From Rhodopseudomonas palustris (lineage in GTDB: Bacteria > Pseudomonadota > Alphaproteobacteria > Rhizobiales > Xanthobacteraceae): a DNA stretch of 64,000 bases. How positions within the stretch are numbered: the first letter of the stretch is position 1; every line of letters starts with the position of its first letter. Positions 19,248-31,518 of this stretch are shown here, in pieces. The stretch spans positions 1,860,001 through 1,924,000 of the forward strand of contig NZ_CP041387.1 of the NCBI RefSeq assembly GCF_007005445.1, written 5' to 3'. The translations under genes and the position numbers were made by a program. Under the pieces are notes generated by a model. The model was not told the DNA's origin. It was given only the letters and a program-made list of their open reading frames with translations, and made no database searches.

Positions 19248-20615
19248 ATGGCGAATGACATTCTGATCGTCGACGATGAAGCGGACATCCGTGATCTCGT
19301 CGCCGGTATTCTCGAGGACGAAGGCTTTTCCACCCGCACCGCGCGCGACAGTGATTCGGCTCTCGCCGAGATCGCCAACCGGCGGCCGAACCTGATTTTC
19401 CTCGACATCTGGCTGCAGGGCAGCAAGCTCGACGGTCTGCAATTGCTGGAGCAGATCAAGAAGGATCACACCGACGTCCCGGTGGTGATGATCTCCGGCC
19501 ACGGCAACATCGAAACCGCGGTCGCTGCGATCAAACGCGGCGCTTACGACTTCATCGAGAAGCCGTTCAAGTCCGACCGGCTGATTCTGGTGGCGACGCG
19601 GGCGCTGGAGACCTCGCGGCTGAAGCGCGAAGTGCGTGAATTGAAACAGCTCGCGCCGTCGGCATCGACCCTGGTCGGCCGCTCTGCCTGCATCAACCAG
19701 CTTCGTCAGACGATCGAGCGTGCCGCCAAGGCCAACAGCCGAATCCTGATCGTCGGCCCGTCCGGCGCCGGCAAGGAGCTCGCGGCGCGGACGCTGCACA
19801 ATTCGTCGTCGCGCGCCGAGGGTCCGTTCGTGGTGATCAATGCCGCGGCGATCACCCCGGAGAAAATGGAAATCGAGCTGTTCGGCGTCGAGGCCAACGG
19901 CGAGCATTCGCGCAAGGCGGGCGCGCTGGAAGAAGCGCACGGCGGCACGCTGTTCATCGATGAAATCGCCGACATGCCGCGCGAGACCCAGAACAAGATT
20001 CTCCGCGTCCTGGTCGAGCAGACCTTCCAGCGCTGCGGCGGCACCACCCGGGTCAATGTCGACGTCCGCATCATCTCGTCGACCGCGCGCAACCTCGAAG
20101 AAGAGATCGTCGCCGGAAGGTTCCGCGAAGACCTGTATCACCGGCTGTCGGTGGTGCCGATCCGGGTGCCGCCGCTGTCGGAGCGGCGCGACGACATTCC
20201 GGAACTGATCGAGTACTTCATGGAGCAGATCTCGGCGGCGACCGGGCTGCCGCGCCGGCAGATCGGCCAGGACGCGATGGCGGTGCTGCAGTCGCATGTC
20301 TGGCCCGGCAATGTCCGCCAGCTCCGCAATAACGTCGAGCGCCTGATGATTCTGGCCGGCGGCGGACCGGATGCGGTGATCACCGCCGACATGCTGCCGC
20401 AGGATGTCGGCTCGATGGTGCCGACGATGCCGACCGGCAACAATGGCGAGCACATCATGGGTCTGCCGCTCCGCGAGGCCCGAGAGGCGTTCGAGCGCGA
20501 TTATCTGATCGCGCAGATCAGCCGGTTCTCCGGCAACATCTCGCGCACCGCCGAGTTCGTCGGCATGGAGCGCTCGGCGCTGCACCGCAAGCTCAAGGCG
20601 CTCGGCGTCGGCTGA
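19248..20615 (+). CDS. ntrX: response regulator NtrX
   Basis: The 455-residue NtrC-family regulator has a receiver with phospho-acceptor Asp53 (LIFLDIWLQG). The AAA+ domain has GPSGAGKELAAR and GTLFIDEIADMP, and the C-terminal Fis-type HTH ends RTAEFVGMERSALHRKLKAL. The sigma-54 contact loop is missing: where NtrC reads GAFTGA this protein has GVEANGEHSRKAGALEEA. That suggests it does not activate sigma-54 polymerase in the usual way, consistent with NtrX acting differently from NtrC. It is coupled to ntrY, and the D-amino-acid transaminase begins 39 bases later. Confidence 0.97.
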   Translation: MANDILIVDDEADIRDLVAGILEDEGFSTRTARDSDSALAEIANRRPNLIFLDIWLQGSKLDGLQLLEQIKKDHTDVPVVMISGHGNIETAVAAIKRGAYDFIEKPFKSDRLILVATRALETSRLKREVRELKQLAPSASTLVGRSACINQLRQTIERAAKANSRILIVGPSGAGKELAARTLHNSSSRAEGPFVVINAAAITPEKMEIELFGVEANGEHSRKAGALEEAHGGTLFIDEIADMPRETQNKILRVLVEQTFQRCGGTTRVNVDVRIISSTARNLEEEIVAGRFREDLYHRLSVVPIRVPPLSERRDDIPELIEYFMEQISAATGLPRRQIGQDAMAVLQSHVWPGNVRQLRNNVERLMILAGGGPDAVITADMLPQDVGSMVPTMPTGNNGEHIMGLPLREAREAFERDYLIAQISRFSGNISRTAEFVGMERSALHRKLKALGVG

Positions 20616-20654
20616 GCCTTTCTTCAATTCTCATCTCAGACCTGGATCCAATCG

Positions 20655-21512
20655 ATGTCGCGCATCGCCTATGTCAACGGCCGTTATCTCGACATGCGCG
20701 AGGCGAGCGTGAACATCGAGGACCGCGGCTATCAGTTCGCCGACGGCGTCTATGAAGTCTCCGAAGTGCGTGACGGCAAACTGATCGACATGCCGCGACA
20801 CTTGGCGCGGCTGCAGCGCTCGCTCGGCGAATTGCGGATCAGAGAGCCGATGCCGCTTTCCGCGCTGTCGGTGGTGATGCATGAAGTGGTGCGACGCAAC
20901 CGGGTGAACCACGGCATCGTCTATCTGCAGGTCAGCCGCGGCGTGGCCCGGCGTGATCACGGCTTTCCGGCCGCCTCGGTGAAGCCCGCGGTGGTGGTGA
21001 CCGCACGCAGCATCGATCCGGCCAAAGGGCAGGCCAACGCCGCCCGCGGCATCAAGGTGATCACGCTGCCGGAAAACCGCTGGCCGCGGGTCGATATCAA
21101 GTCGACGGCGCTGTTGCCGAACGTGCTCGCCAAGCAGGCGGCGCGCGAGGCGGGCGCCTATGAAGCCTGGTACGTCGACGGCGACGGCTTCGTCACCGAA
21201 GGCGCGTCGAGCAACGCCTGGATCGTCACCAAAGAGGGGCGGGTGGTGACCCGCTCGGCAGACAGCGGCATTCTTGCCGGCATCACCCGTGCCGTGCTGA
21301 TCGACGCGCTCGAAGCGCTTCAGGTGCGTCTGGAAGAGCGGCCGTTCACGCCGGCCGAAGCGGCCGCAGCCGCAGAGGCGTTCGTCACCGCGTCCAGTCA
21401 GATCGTGATGCCGGTGGTGGCGATCGACGGACAGCCGATCGGTGACGGCAACCCCGGCGCATTGGCCAAACGTCTAAGAGAGCAGTTTCACCGTTTTGCG
21501 GTGTTTTCCTGA
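20655..21512 (+). CDS. dat: D-amino-acid transaminase (fold-type IV PLP enzyme)
   Basis: The 285-residue protein belongs to the branched-chain/D-amino-acid aminotransferase family. It shows YVNGRYLDMREASVNIEDRG, GYQFADGVYEV, the PLP-lysine region DIKSTALLPNVLAKQAA and the phosphate-binding EGASSNAWIV. D-amino-acid transaminase is the usual annotation in the ntrX-hfq interval, where it would make D-Ala or D-Glu for cell wall; related lyases or branched-chain enzymes are possible alternatives. It is likely transcribed with ntrYX, linking wall precursors to that system by position only. Confidence 0.9.
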   Translation: MSRIAYVNGRYLDMREASVNIEDRGYQFADGVYEVSEVRDGKLIDMPRHLARLQRSLGELRIREPMPLSALSVVMHEVVRRNRVNHGIVYLQVSRGVARRDHGFPAASVKPAVVVTARSIDPAKGQANAARGIKVITLPENRWPRVDIKSTALLPNVLAKQAAREAGAYEAWYVDGDGFVTEGASSNAWIVTKEGRVVTRSADSGILAGITRAVLIDALEALQVRLEERPFTPAEAAAAAEAFVTASSQIVMPVVAIDGQPIGDGNPGALAKRLREQFHRFAVFS

Positions 21513-21692
21513 GCTTTGCGGATCGGGGCGTAGGCCGTCCGGGTTTTAGTTGCTTGCTTAAAAGCCATGCCTACCCTCTAATCGGATCGTCGGCTTCTGG
21601 AGGGGGATCTCGGAGGAGTCGGCAACCGGGGTGAAGCTCCGACAGAGAGCGCTCACCGGCAAGAAAAGACAAAACCAATTGCGGGATAAAAA

Positions 21693-21941
21693 ATGGCGGC
21701 AGACCGCGCACAAAACCTTCAAGACACTTTCCTCAACCACGTACGCAAGACGAAGACTCCCCTGACGATCTTCCTGGTCAACGGGGTGAAGTTGCAGGGT
21801 ATTGTCACCTGGTTCGATAATTTTTGCCTTTTGTTGCGGCGCGACGGTCATTCGCAGCTCGTCTACAAGCACGCGATCTCGACGATCATGCCGGGGGCGC
21901 CGATCCAGTTGTTCGAAAGCGGCGAGGACTCGCCAGCTTGA
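21693..21941 (+). CDS. hfq: RNA chaperone Hfq
   Basis: The 82-residue Sm-like protein forms a hexamer that pairs small RNAs with mRNAs. Sm1 ([20 protein letters not shown]) and Sm2 ([12 protein letters not shown]) are both intact. The rim includes LLRRDGHS, slightly different from the Escherichia coli rim. The C-terminal tail is very short, as in other alphaproteobacteria. In nitrogen-fixing relatives Hfq (NrfA) is needed for nifA expression, so its place beside ntrYX fits. hflX follows 11 bases later, the classical hfq-hflX pair. Confidence 0.98.
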
Positions 21942-21952
21942 GGCGGGTCTGA

Positions 21953-23323
21953 TTGGAACCCCGTGGCATTGACAGCGGCTCCGATCGTCCGCGATCGGGG
22001 CAGGGCGGAGAGACCGGACGGGTGATCGTCGTAGGTCCGTATCTACGTGCGCGCCGGGGCGATCCCGACGCGGCGGAGACGGCTGTCCGCGACAATGACG
22101 CGCGCCTCGACGAAGCCGCGGGCCTCGCCCGCGCCATCGACCTCGAAGTGGTCGAGGCGGTGCTCACCCCGATCAGCCAGATCCGTCCGGCGACTTATCT
22201 CGGCAAGGGCAAGGTCGAGGACATCGTCGGCCTGATCGCTGCGCACGGCGCAGACCTCGTGGTGATGGATTGCGCGCTGTCGCCGATCCAGCAGCGCAAC
22301 CTGGAGAAGGCCTGGAACGCCAAGGTGCTCGACCGCACCGGTCTGATCCTGGAGATCTTCGGCCGCCGCGCCAAGACTCGCGAAGGCACGCTGCAGGTCG
22401 AACTGGCGCATCTCAATTATCAGCGCTCGCGCCTGGTGCGATCCTGGACCCACCTCGAGCGCCAGCGCGGCGGCTTTGGATTCATGGGCGGTCCGGGCGA
22501 AACCCAGATCGAAGCCGACCGCCGGCTGATCGGCGAGCGTATCACCAAGCTCGAAGCCGAGCTGAAGAAGGTGCAGGCGACGCGCCGGCTGCATCGCGCC
22601 GGGCGGCAGCGCGTGCCGTATCGCGTGGTGGCGCTGGTCGGCTACACCAATGCCGGCAAGTCGACGCTGTTCAACCGGTTGACGCGCGCCGACGTCCAGG
22701 CCGCCGACATGCTGTTCGCAACGCTCGACCCGACGCTGCGCGCGATCCAGTTGCCGCATGGCGGCAAGGCGATGCTGTCCGACACCGTCGGCTTCATCTC
22801 CAATCTGCCGACACAGCTCGTCGCCGCATTCCGCGCGACGCTGGAAGAGGTGCTGGAAGCCGACCTGATCCTGCACGTCCGCGACATCAGCCACGAAGAC
22901 GCCGAGGCGCAGCAGAGCGATGTCGACAATGTGCTGCGCCAGCTCGGCGTCGATGCTGCGAGTGGACGTATTCTCGAAGTCTGGAACAAGATCGACCGGT
23001 TCGAGCCGGAGCAGCGCGACGAGCTGAAGAACATCGCGGCGCGCCGGCCCGAGGATCATCCGTGCCTGCTGGTCTCGGCTGTCAGCGGCGAGGGCGTCGA
23101 TGACCTTCTGCTGGCGATCGAGCAGCGTCTGGCGGCCACCCGTACCGTGCTCGATCTGTCGGTCGACGCCGCCGACGGCGCCGGCGTGAGCTGGCTGCAT
23201 CGCAACGCCGAGGTGCTGGCCAAGGATCTCGTCGACGGCCGCTACGTCATGACGGTGCGGGTCGAGGACAACAAACGCGACATCGTGGTCGAGCGCTTCG
23301 GGGCGGTGCCGCGACCCGATTGA
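21953..23323 (+). CDS. hflX: GTPase HflX
   Basis: The 456-residue GTPase binds the 50S subunit and splits or rescues stalled ribosomes. An N-terminal HflX domain contains TYLGKGKVEDIVGLI and GRRAKTREGTLQVELAHLNY, followed by a GFGFMGGPGETQIEADRR glycine segment. The G domain follows with G1 GYTNAGKS, G3 DTVGF and G4 NKID. A TTG at 21953 gives the conserved MEPR start; no ATG fits. It is co-transcribed with hfq. Confidence 0.95.
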   Translation: MEPRGIDSGSDRPRSGQGGETGRVIVVGPYLRARRGDPDAAETAVRDNDARLDEAAGLARAIDLEVVEAVLTPISQIRPATYLGKGKVEDIVGLIAAHGADLVVMDCALSPIQQRNLEKAWNAKVLDRTGLILEIFGRRAKTREGTLQVELAHLNYQRSRLVRSWTHLERQRGGFGFMGGPGETQIEADRRLIGERITKLEAELKKVQATRRLHRAGRQRVPYRVVALVGYTNAGKSTLFNRLTRADVQAADMLFATLDPTLRAIQLPHGGKAMLSDTVGFISNLPTQLVAAFRATLEEVLEADLILHVRDISHEDAEAQQSDVDNVLRQLGVDAASGRILEVWNKIDRFEPEQRDELKNIAARRPEDHPCLLVSAVSGEGVDDLLLAIEQRLAATRTVLDLSVDAADGAGVSWLHRNAEVLAKDLVDGRYVMTVRVEDNKRDIVVERFGAVPRPD

Positions 23324-23525
23324 GGGCGCGAATCGGCTCTTTCCGAGCGCGCCGCCGTCGCCGATTCCGGCGCCCCGGCGAACGGCGTTTCGAGCGCGCC
23401 GGAAACATCCCGTAAGTGTTTGGGAATACGAATAGAAAAACCTTCGGAAACGGCGCCCGAAAGGGTGGTTTGCAACACCCCAATACGTTATACGAATCCG
23501 ATCAGATTCTGACCGGAATTCACCC

Positions 23526-26267
<2,742 letters not shown>

Positions 26268-26356
26268 AGCCGCCGCTCAAGTAGAGGCGGCGGTTCCGTT
26301 CGCCGCCTCGGCGCCACTCTGGGCGCATCAGCAAGCTTGACGATCGCCGGAATCGA

Positions 26357-26387
26357 AAGACCCCCGAGGGGGCAACTCGGGGGTCTT
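26357..26387 (+). terminator. strong hairpin between gyrA and a convergent gene
   Basis: A 12-bp perfect stem (AAGACCCCCGAG with CTCGGGGGTCTT) with loop GGGGCAA lies about 90 bases past the gyrA stop. There is little T-run on either strand. Its position between convergent genes suggests it serves both. Confidence 0.7.
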
Positions 26388-26450
26388 CGGTACAGAGCGC
26401 CCTTGGAGGGAAGCGCTTTGCGAAACTAGCGTGGGGATAACGCCAAAACC

Positions 26451-26708
26451 TTAATGTCGTTCCGCCGTCACCAGCCGCGCCTGACCGATCGGGGCGTGAC
26501 CGGAACGGACGTTGCGGAGACAAGCCGGCTCGAAGTTCGGCCAGGCTTGCTCGGAGCAGGCAGTGCCGAGAGGACGGATGTCGAGCCGGTCACCCTTGGC
26601 CAGCGCCTGCGGAACGCTGGCTTCGACCTGCGGGGCGAAGCCCGGAAGAATGGTGACTGCCGCGGCAGCAAAGGCGGCGATCGCGATCACGGAAAGAGCC
26701 TTGATCAT
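26451..26708 (-). CDS. small exported protein, 85 aa
   Basis: The protein has a clear signal peptide (MIKALSVIAIAAFAAAAVTI, cleavage near VEA-SVP). The mature part of about 55 residues has two cysteines in the pattern GTACSEQAWPNFEPACLRN, probably forming a disulfide. This looks like a small periplasmic protein family found widely in Bradyrhizobium and Rhodopseudomonas, with no assigned function. It is convergent with gyrA and divergent from coaD. Confidence 0.75.
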   Translation of the reverse strand: MIKALSVIAIAAFAAAAVTILPGFAPQVEASVPQALAKGDRLDIRPLGTACSEQAWPNFEPACLRNVRSGHAPIGQARLVTAERH

Positions 26709-27044
26709 GACGGTGTCCCCTGTCGTCTCGATGGTCCGGCCGTTTCGGCCTGGAGTGCTTTGTCGCTTCCCGATGAGGCCGGTTTACCCAGCGCTGGTTT
26801 CAGAACGTCTTCGTCGCTGGGCCATTCAGGTTTCATCACGCCGGGTTTTGTTTCTTGGCTTTCGAGTGCATGAAACAATCCGGCAAAACCTGAGCGTTTT
26901 CAGTCGCCTCGCGTTACCATTGAGAAGACGCGCGAGCCCGCGATCCGGTTCGGTTCGCAGCGCGAAATAAATCCGGCGACGAAAGCGGTTTTGAAGGAAC
27001 CGGCGCCGCTTGCTCCGCCCGACGTGCCGCGCTAGACGGGCCGG
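26709..27044. other. divergent intergenic region, no gene seen
   Basis: This 336-base spacer separates the small exported gene from coaD. It is slightly AT-richer than its surroundings and must hold both promoters. Apart from an imperfect inverted pair (CAGGTTTCAT ... AAAACCTG near 26828-26895) I see no conserved structure. Confidence 0.4.
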
Positions 27045-27554
27045 ATGGTACGCATCGCGCTTTATCCGGGCTCTTTCGATCCCGTCACCAACGGCCATCT
27101 CGACGTCGTCCGCCACGCCGTGGCGCTGTGCGACAAGCTCGTGGTGGCGATCGGCATTCATCCCGGCAAGAAGCCGCTGTTCACCACCGAGGAGCGCCTC
27201 GCGATGGTCGAACGGGTGTTCGGCCCGGTCGCCAAGGCGGCCGGCTGCGATTTCGGCTGCACCACCTACGACAATCTCACCGTGACCGCGGCCGAGCAGG
27301 TGGGGGCGACCATCATGATCCGCGGCCTGCGCGACGGCACCGATCTCGACTACGAGATGCAGATCGCCGGCATGAACGAAACCATGGCGCCGGCAATCCA
27401 TACCGTCTTCCTGCCGGCCTCGGTCGGCGTGCGCCCGATCACCGCCACACTGGTGCGGCAGATCGCAGCGATGGGCGGCGACGTCTCGGCTTTCGTTCCG
27501 GCCGAGGTCGCCTCCGCCCTGCAATCCAAGTTCGCCGCCGGCTCGCCGGCTTAA
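27045..27554 (+). CDS. coaD: phosphopantetheine adenylyltransferase
   Basis: The 169-residue enzyme performs the penultimate step of coenzyme A synthesis. It shows the nucleotidyltransferase motif [18 protein letters not shown] with the TxGH-type [17 protein letters not shown], the loop [19 protein letters not shown], and late [16 protein letters not shown]. Length is typical. The secreted cyclophilin follows after 16 bases, so they may share a transcript. Confidence 0.97.
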   Translation: MVRIALYPGSFDPVTNGHLDVVRHAVALCDKLVVAIGIHPGKKPLFTTEERLAMVERVFGPVAKAAGCDFGCTTYDNLTVTAAEQVGATIMIRGLRDGTDLDYEMQIAGMNETMAPAIHTVFLPASVGVRPITATLVRQIAAMGGDVSAFVPAEVASALQSKFAAGSPA

Positions 27555-27570
27555 CCGACCCGGAGTTTCC

Positions 27571-28134
27571 ATGATCCGTCTGATCGGCATCTTCGCCGCG
27601 CTGCTGTTCGCGCTGCCGGCGCTGGCGCAGCCGCTGCCCGCCAATCTCGACAAGCAGAACGCGCTCGTCATCGACACCAGCAAGGGCCGCATCGTCATCG
27701 CGCTGCGCGCCGACATCGCGCCCAAGCACGCCGAGCGGCTGAAGCAGCTCGCCCGCGAAGGGTTCTACGACAACGTCCCGTTTCACCGCGTGATGGGTGG
27801 CTTCATGGCGCAGACCGGCGACGGCCAGAACTTCAACGGCACCGGCGGGTCGAAATACCCGAACCTGAAGCAGGAATTCTCCAACGTGCCGTTCACCCGC
27901 GGGGTGGTCGGCATGGCGCGGCGCGGCGACAGCGTCGACAGCGCAAACTCGCAGTTCTTCATCATGTTCGCCGACGGCCCGAGCCTGAACGGCCAGTACA
28001 CCGTGATCGGCAACGTGGTGTCGGGCATGGACGTGGTCGACAAGCTGAAGAAGGCTTCGCCGACCTCGCCCGGCGGTGCCGTGACCGATCCGGACAAGAT
28101 GGTGAAGGTCCAGGTCGCTTCCGACGTCAAATAA
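27571..28134 (+). CDS. periplasmic cyclophilin-type peptidyl-prolyl isomerase
   Basis: The 187-residue protein has a signal peptide (MIRLIGIFAALLFALPALAQ) and a cyclophilin domain. The active-site segments are VPFHRVMGGFMAQTGDGQ, SANSQFFIMFAD and LNGQYTVIGNVVSG. It would catalyse proline isomerisation during folding of periplasmic and outer-membrane proteins (PpiA-like). A second, cytoplasmic copy lies at 28563, suggesting an old duplication. Nine bases separate it from the next gene. Confidence 0.95.
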   Translation: MIRLIGIFAALLFALPALAQPLPANLDKQNALVIDTSKGRIVIALRADIAPKHAERLKQLAREGFYDNVPFHRVMGGFMAQTGDGQNFNGTGGSKYPNLKQEFSNVPFTRGVVGMARRGDSVDSANSQFFIMFADGPSLNGQYTVIGNVVSGMDVVDKLKKASPTSPGGAVTDPDKMVKVQVASDVK

Positions 28135-28143
28135 GCGGCCACG

Positions 28144-28587
28144 ATGCTGCCGCGCCGACTGAGCACAGTCGCGGCAGTCGTGATCGCCGGGGCGATCGGT
28201 CTGACCGTTCGCCCCGCGTCGGCGCAGAACGCGCCGATCGACAATCTCGACGCATTGTTTTCCGCAATGAAGCAATGCTGGCATCCGCCGCGTCTGCCGC
28301 CCGGACATCCCGGCATGCAGATCACGGTGCTGGTCAGCTTCAAGCGCAACGGCGAGATCCTCGGCAAGCCGCGGATCACCTTTGAAAGCCCGGAGGCCGG
28401 CCGGGACGACAGCCTGGCCTATCGTGTCGCGGTGATGGAGGCGTTGCAGCGATGCACGCCGCTGCCGTTCACGCCCTCGATGGGGGGCGCCGTCGCCGGA
28501 CGTCCGTTCACGCTGCGGTTCGACGATCGCAGACAGATTCCCAAACCAACAGAGAAGAGAGCATGGCTGACAACGACAACATCCTGA
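28144..28587 (+). CDS. exported TonB-C/TolA-like small protein
   Basis: The 147-residue protein has a signal peptide (RRLSTVAAVVIAGAIGLTV, cleavage near ASA-QNA). The mature domain resembles TonB/TolA C-terminal folds: a Cys-Trp start (MKQCWHPPRLP), VLVSFKRNGEILGKPRITF, an alanine/arginine helix with a second cysteine (MEALQRCTPLPFTP), and a final beta-strand (RPFTLRFDDR). No TonB membrane anchor or energy domain is present. The last 25 bases overlap the following cyclophilin start, implying translational coupling of the three genes. Confidence 0.75.
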   Translation: MLPRRLSTVAAVVIAGAIGLTVRPASAQNAPIDNLDALFSAMKQCWHPPRLPPGHPGMQITVLVSFKRNGEILGKPRITFESPEAGRDDSLAYRVAVMEALQRCTPLPFTPSMGGAVAGRPFTLRFDDRRQIPKPTEKRAWLTTTTS

Positions 28588-29030
28588 TCCTGGAAACCAC
28601 CCAGGGCACCGTTAAGATCGAGATGCGCCCGGATCTGGCGCCGAACCACGTCGCCCGCATCAAGGAGCTGGTGCGCGAAGGCTTCTACGACGGCATCGTG
28701 TTCCACCGCGTGATCGAGGGCTTCATGGCGCAGACCGGCTGCCCGCAGGGCACCGGCATGGGCGGCTCCGGCCAGAAGCTGAAGGCCGAGTTCAACGCCG
28801 AGCCGCACGTCCGCGGCACCGCGTCGATGGCCCGCGCCGCCAATCCGGACTCCGGCGACAGCCAGTTCTTCATCTGCTTCGACGACGCCCGCTTCCTCGA
28901 CAAGCAGTACACCGTCTGGGGCAAGGTGACCGAAGGCATGGAGAACGTCGACAAGATCAAGCGCGGCGAGCCGGTCAAGGATCCGGACAAGATCGTCAAG
29001 GCGACCATCGCGGCCGACGCTGCGGCTTGA
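28563..29030 (+). CDS. ppiB: cytoplasmic cyclophilin-type peptidyl-prolyl isomerase
   Basis: The 155-residue enzyme has no signal peptide. Its cyclophilin core shows IVFHRVIEGFMAQTGCPQGT, ARAANPDSGDSQFFICFDDA and LDKQYTVWGKVTEGMENVD. It matches the compact PpiB group and differs from the 27571 copy in carrying extra glycine-rich sequence (GTGMGGSGQKLKAEF). The ATG at 28563 follows AGAGAAGAGC and overlaps the previous gene. Confidence 0.95.
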   Translation: MADNDNILILETTQGTVKIEMRPDLAPNHVARIKELVREGFYDGIVFHRVIEGFMAQTGCPQGTGMGGSGQKLKAEFNAEPHVRGTASMARAANPDSGDSQFFICFDDARFLDKQYTVWGKVTEGMENVDKIKRGEPVKDPDKIVKATIAADAAA

Positions 29031-29044
29031 TCAGGTCGCCTCTT

Positions 29045-29182
29045 CACCTCTCCCCGCGCGCGGGGAGAGGTCGGCCGGCGTCGCGTAGCGAGGCCGGCCG
29101 GGTGAGGGGGCGTCTCACCGGGTCTCGACCTCGCGGCTGCCCCTCACCCCAGCCCTCTCCCCGCAGGCGGGGAGAGGGAGCG
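29045..29182. repeat. intergenic palindrome with CCTCTCCCCGC ends
   Basis: The unit has an opening hairpin CCTCTCCCCGC-GCGGGGAGAGG, an inner CGGCCGG dyad, and a closing CCCTCTCCCCGC ... GCGGGGAGAGGG hairpin. It separates ppiB from queA and is typical of the short repeated elements in this genus. Confidence 0.7.
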
Positions 29183-29199
29183 CTCCGTGCAGAAACCTG

Positions 29200-30282
29200 A
29201 TGCGCACCGATCTGTTCGACTTCGATCTGCCTGCCGGGAACATCGCGCTGCGGCCGGTGAGCCCGCGCGATGCCGCGCGGATGCTGGTCGTGCGCCCCGG
29301 TGCGCCGCTCGAGGATCGGATCGTGCGCGATCTGCCGGCGCTGCTGGCGCCCGGCGATCAACTGGTGGTCAACGACACAAGGGTGATCGCCGCGCAGCTC
29401 GCCGGCCACCGGATCGGCCGGGGCCCCGAGCCGAAAATCGACGCGACGCTGATCAAGCGGCTCGATGGCGCCCGCTGGCAGGCGCTGGTCAAACCCGCGA
29501 AGAAACTGGTGCCGGGCGACGTGGTGCGCTTCGGTCATGACGGCCGGGTCTGCCTGCTCGGCCATCTCGACGCGACCGTCGAAGCCAAAGGCGAAGCCGG
29601 CGAGATCACGCTGGCGTTCTCGTTCCACGGCCCGGTGCTCGACCAGGCGATCGCGGAGATCGGCGCGACGCCGCTGCCGCCCTATATCGCCTCCAAGCGC
29701 CCGCCCGACGTGCAGGATGTCGCTGACTATCAGACCATGTTCGCGGCCAATGAAGGCGCCGTCGCGGCGCCGACAGCCGGGCTGCATTTCACCGCCGACC
29801 TTGAAGCCGCGCTGGCTGCGCGGGGCGTCGGGCTGCACCGGATCACGCTGCATGTCGGGGCGGGGACGTTCCTGCCGGTGAAGGCCGAGGACACCGCTGA
29901 GCACAAGATGCACGCCGAATGGGGCACGATCAGCCGCGCGACCGCGGAGGCGCTGAACGCGGCGCGGGCGGCGGGCGGCCGCATCGTCGCGGTCGGCACC
30001 ACCTCGCTGCGTCTGCTCGAGAGCGCCGCGCGCGACGACGGCCGCATCGCGGCGTTCGCCGACGAGACGTCGATCTTCATCACGCCGGGCTATCGCTTCC
30101 GCGCGGTCGACGTACTGATGACCAATTTTCACCTGCCGCGATCGACGCTGTTCATGCTGGTGTCGGCGTTCTGCGGTCTCGACACCATGCAGGCGGCCTA
30201 CGCCCACGCCATTCGAACCGGCTACCGGTTCTACTCGTACGGCGACGCCAGCCTGCTGTTCCGGAACGACATCACCCCATGA
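29200..30282 (+). CDS. queA: S-adenosylmethionine:tRNA ribosyltransferase-isomerase
   Basis: The 360-residue enzyme transfers the ribosyl part of SAM to preQ1 in tRNA, making epoxyqueuosine. It shows the start [32 protein letters not shown], the signature [17 protein letters not shown] and [12 protein letters not shown], and the late [18 protein letters not shown]. It overlaps tgt by four bases (ATGA), the standard queA-tgt pair, so the whole tRNA base-swap and tailoring route is co-expressed. Confidence 0.98.
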   Translation: MRTDLFDFDLPAGNIALRPVSPRDAARMLVVRPGAPLEDRIVRDLPALLAPGDQLVVNDTRVIAAQLAGHRIGRGPEPKIDATLIKRLDGARWQALVKPAKKLVPGDVVRFGHDGRVCLLGHLDATVEAKGEAGEITLAFSFHGPVLDQAIAEIGATPLPPYIASKRPPDVQDVADYQTMFAANEGAVAAPTAGLHFTADLEAALAARGVGLHRITLHVGAGTFLPVKAEDTAEHKMHAEWGTISRATAEALNAARAAGGRIVAVGTTSLRLLESAARDDGRIAAFADETSIFITPGYRFRAVDVLMTNFHLPRSTLFMLVSAFCGLDTMQAAYAHAIRTGYRFYSYGDASLLFRNDITP

Positions 30283-31412
30283 CCGTATCCAATCACTTCG
30301 AACTGCTCGGGACCGACGGCGCCGCGCGCACCGGCCGACTCACCACCCCGCATGGCGTCGTTCGCACCCCGGCCTTCATGCCGGTCGGCACCGCAGGCGC
30401 GATGAAGGGGCTGCATTGGCGCGAGGTGCGCGACGCCGGCGCCGATATCGTGCTCGGAAACACCTATCACCTGATGCTGCGGCCCGGCGCCGAGCGGATC
30501 GCTGCGCTCGGCGGCCTGCAGCGTTTCACCACCTGGAACGGCCCGATGCTGACCGACTCCGGCGGCTTCCAGGTGATGTCGCTGGCGCAGCTCCGCAAGG
30601 TCAACGAGCAGGCGGTGACGTTCCGCTCGCACATCGACGGCGCCGCGATCGAGCTGTCGCCGGAGCGCGCCATCGAGGTGCAGCGTCTGCTCGGCTCCGA
30701 TATCGCGATGCAGCTCGACGAATGCGTCCGGCTGCCGGCCGATCGCGCCGATATCGAGCGGGCGATGCAATTGTCGCTGCGCTGGGCGGAGCGCTGCAAG
30801 CGCGCGTTTGAAACAGCGCCGGACGGCTACATGCTGTTCGGCATCGTGCAGGGCGGCGACGTGCCCGAGCTGCGCCATGCTTCGGCGCGCGGGCTGATCG
30901 ACATCGGCTTCCACGGCTATGCGATCGGCGGCCTCGCGGTCGGCGAGCCGCAGGACGTAATGCTGGCGATGATCGAGGAGGCGGCGCCGATCCTGCCCGC
31001 GGAGCGGCCGCGCTATCTGATGGGCGTCGGCACGCCGGAGGACATGCTGGAAGCGGTGGCACGCGGTATCGACATGTTCGACTGCGTGATGCCGACCCGT
31101 AACGGCCGCCATGGCCTCGCTTTCACTCAATACGGCCCGATCAACCTGCGCAACGCCAAGCACGCCGACGATCCGCGGCCGCTCGACGAAGAGAGCGACT
31201 GGCCGTCGACCCGCAACTACTCGCGGGCCTATCTACACCATCTGGTGAAGTCGAGCGAGACGCTCGGCGCGATGCTGCTGTCGGAGATCAATACCGCGTA
31301 CTATCAGCGGCTGATGCGCGACATCCGCGGCGCGATCGCCGCCGGCCGGTTCGAAGAGTTCAGGCTCCGCACGCGCGAGGCGTGGGATCGCGGCGATCTG
31401 CCGCCGCGCTGA
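30279..31412 (+). CDS. tgt: queuine tRNA-ribosyltransferase (lacking zinc cysteines)
   Basis: The 377-residue TIM-barrel enzyme swaps guanine 34 for preQ1 in tRNAs with GUN anticodons. Catalytic motifs are present: [13 protein letters not shown] with the conserved Asp, [22 protein letters not shown] and the nucleophile in [13 protein letters not shown]. The canonical zinc site CxCxxC before the closing helix is absent; the region reads [20 protein letters not shown], giving Ser, Trp and Thr in place of the cysteines, with the final His kept. Whether activity persists without zinc is not visible here. The ATG at 30279 overlaps the queA stop. Confidence 0.96.
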   Translation: MTVSNHFELLGTDGAARTGRLTTPHGVVRTPAFMPVGTAGAMKGLHWREVRDAGADIVLGNTYHLMLRPGAERIAALGGLQRFTTWNGPMLTDSGGFQVMSLAQLRKVNEQAVTFRSHIDGAAIELSPERAIEVQRLLGSDIAMQLDECVRLPADRADIERAMQLSLRWAERCKRAFETAPDGYMLFGIVQGGDVPELRHASARGLIDIGFHGYAIGGLAVGEPQDVMLAMIEEAAPILPAERPRYLMGVGTPEDMLEAVARGIDMFDCVMPTRNGRHGLAFTQYGPINLRNAKHADDPRPLDEESDWPSTRNYSRAYLHHLVKSSETLGAMLLSEINTAYYQRLMRDIRGAIAAGRFEEFRLRTREAWDRGDLPPR

Positions 31413-31518
31413 TCCGCCGCTTCGGCTGCCGACGCCGTTCGGCCGTGACCCGGCAATTCGCTGACGCGCCGATGCTCCGCCCGCTGGCTGTCGAGATCCG
31501 GGATTGGGATCGCTCGTG

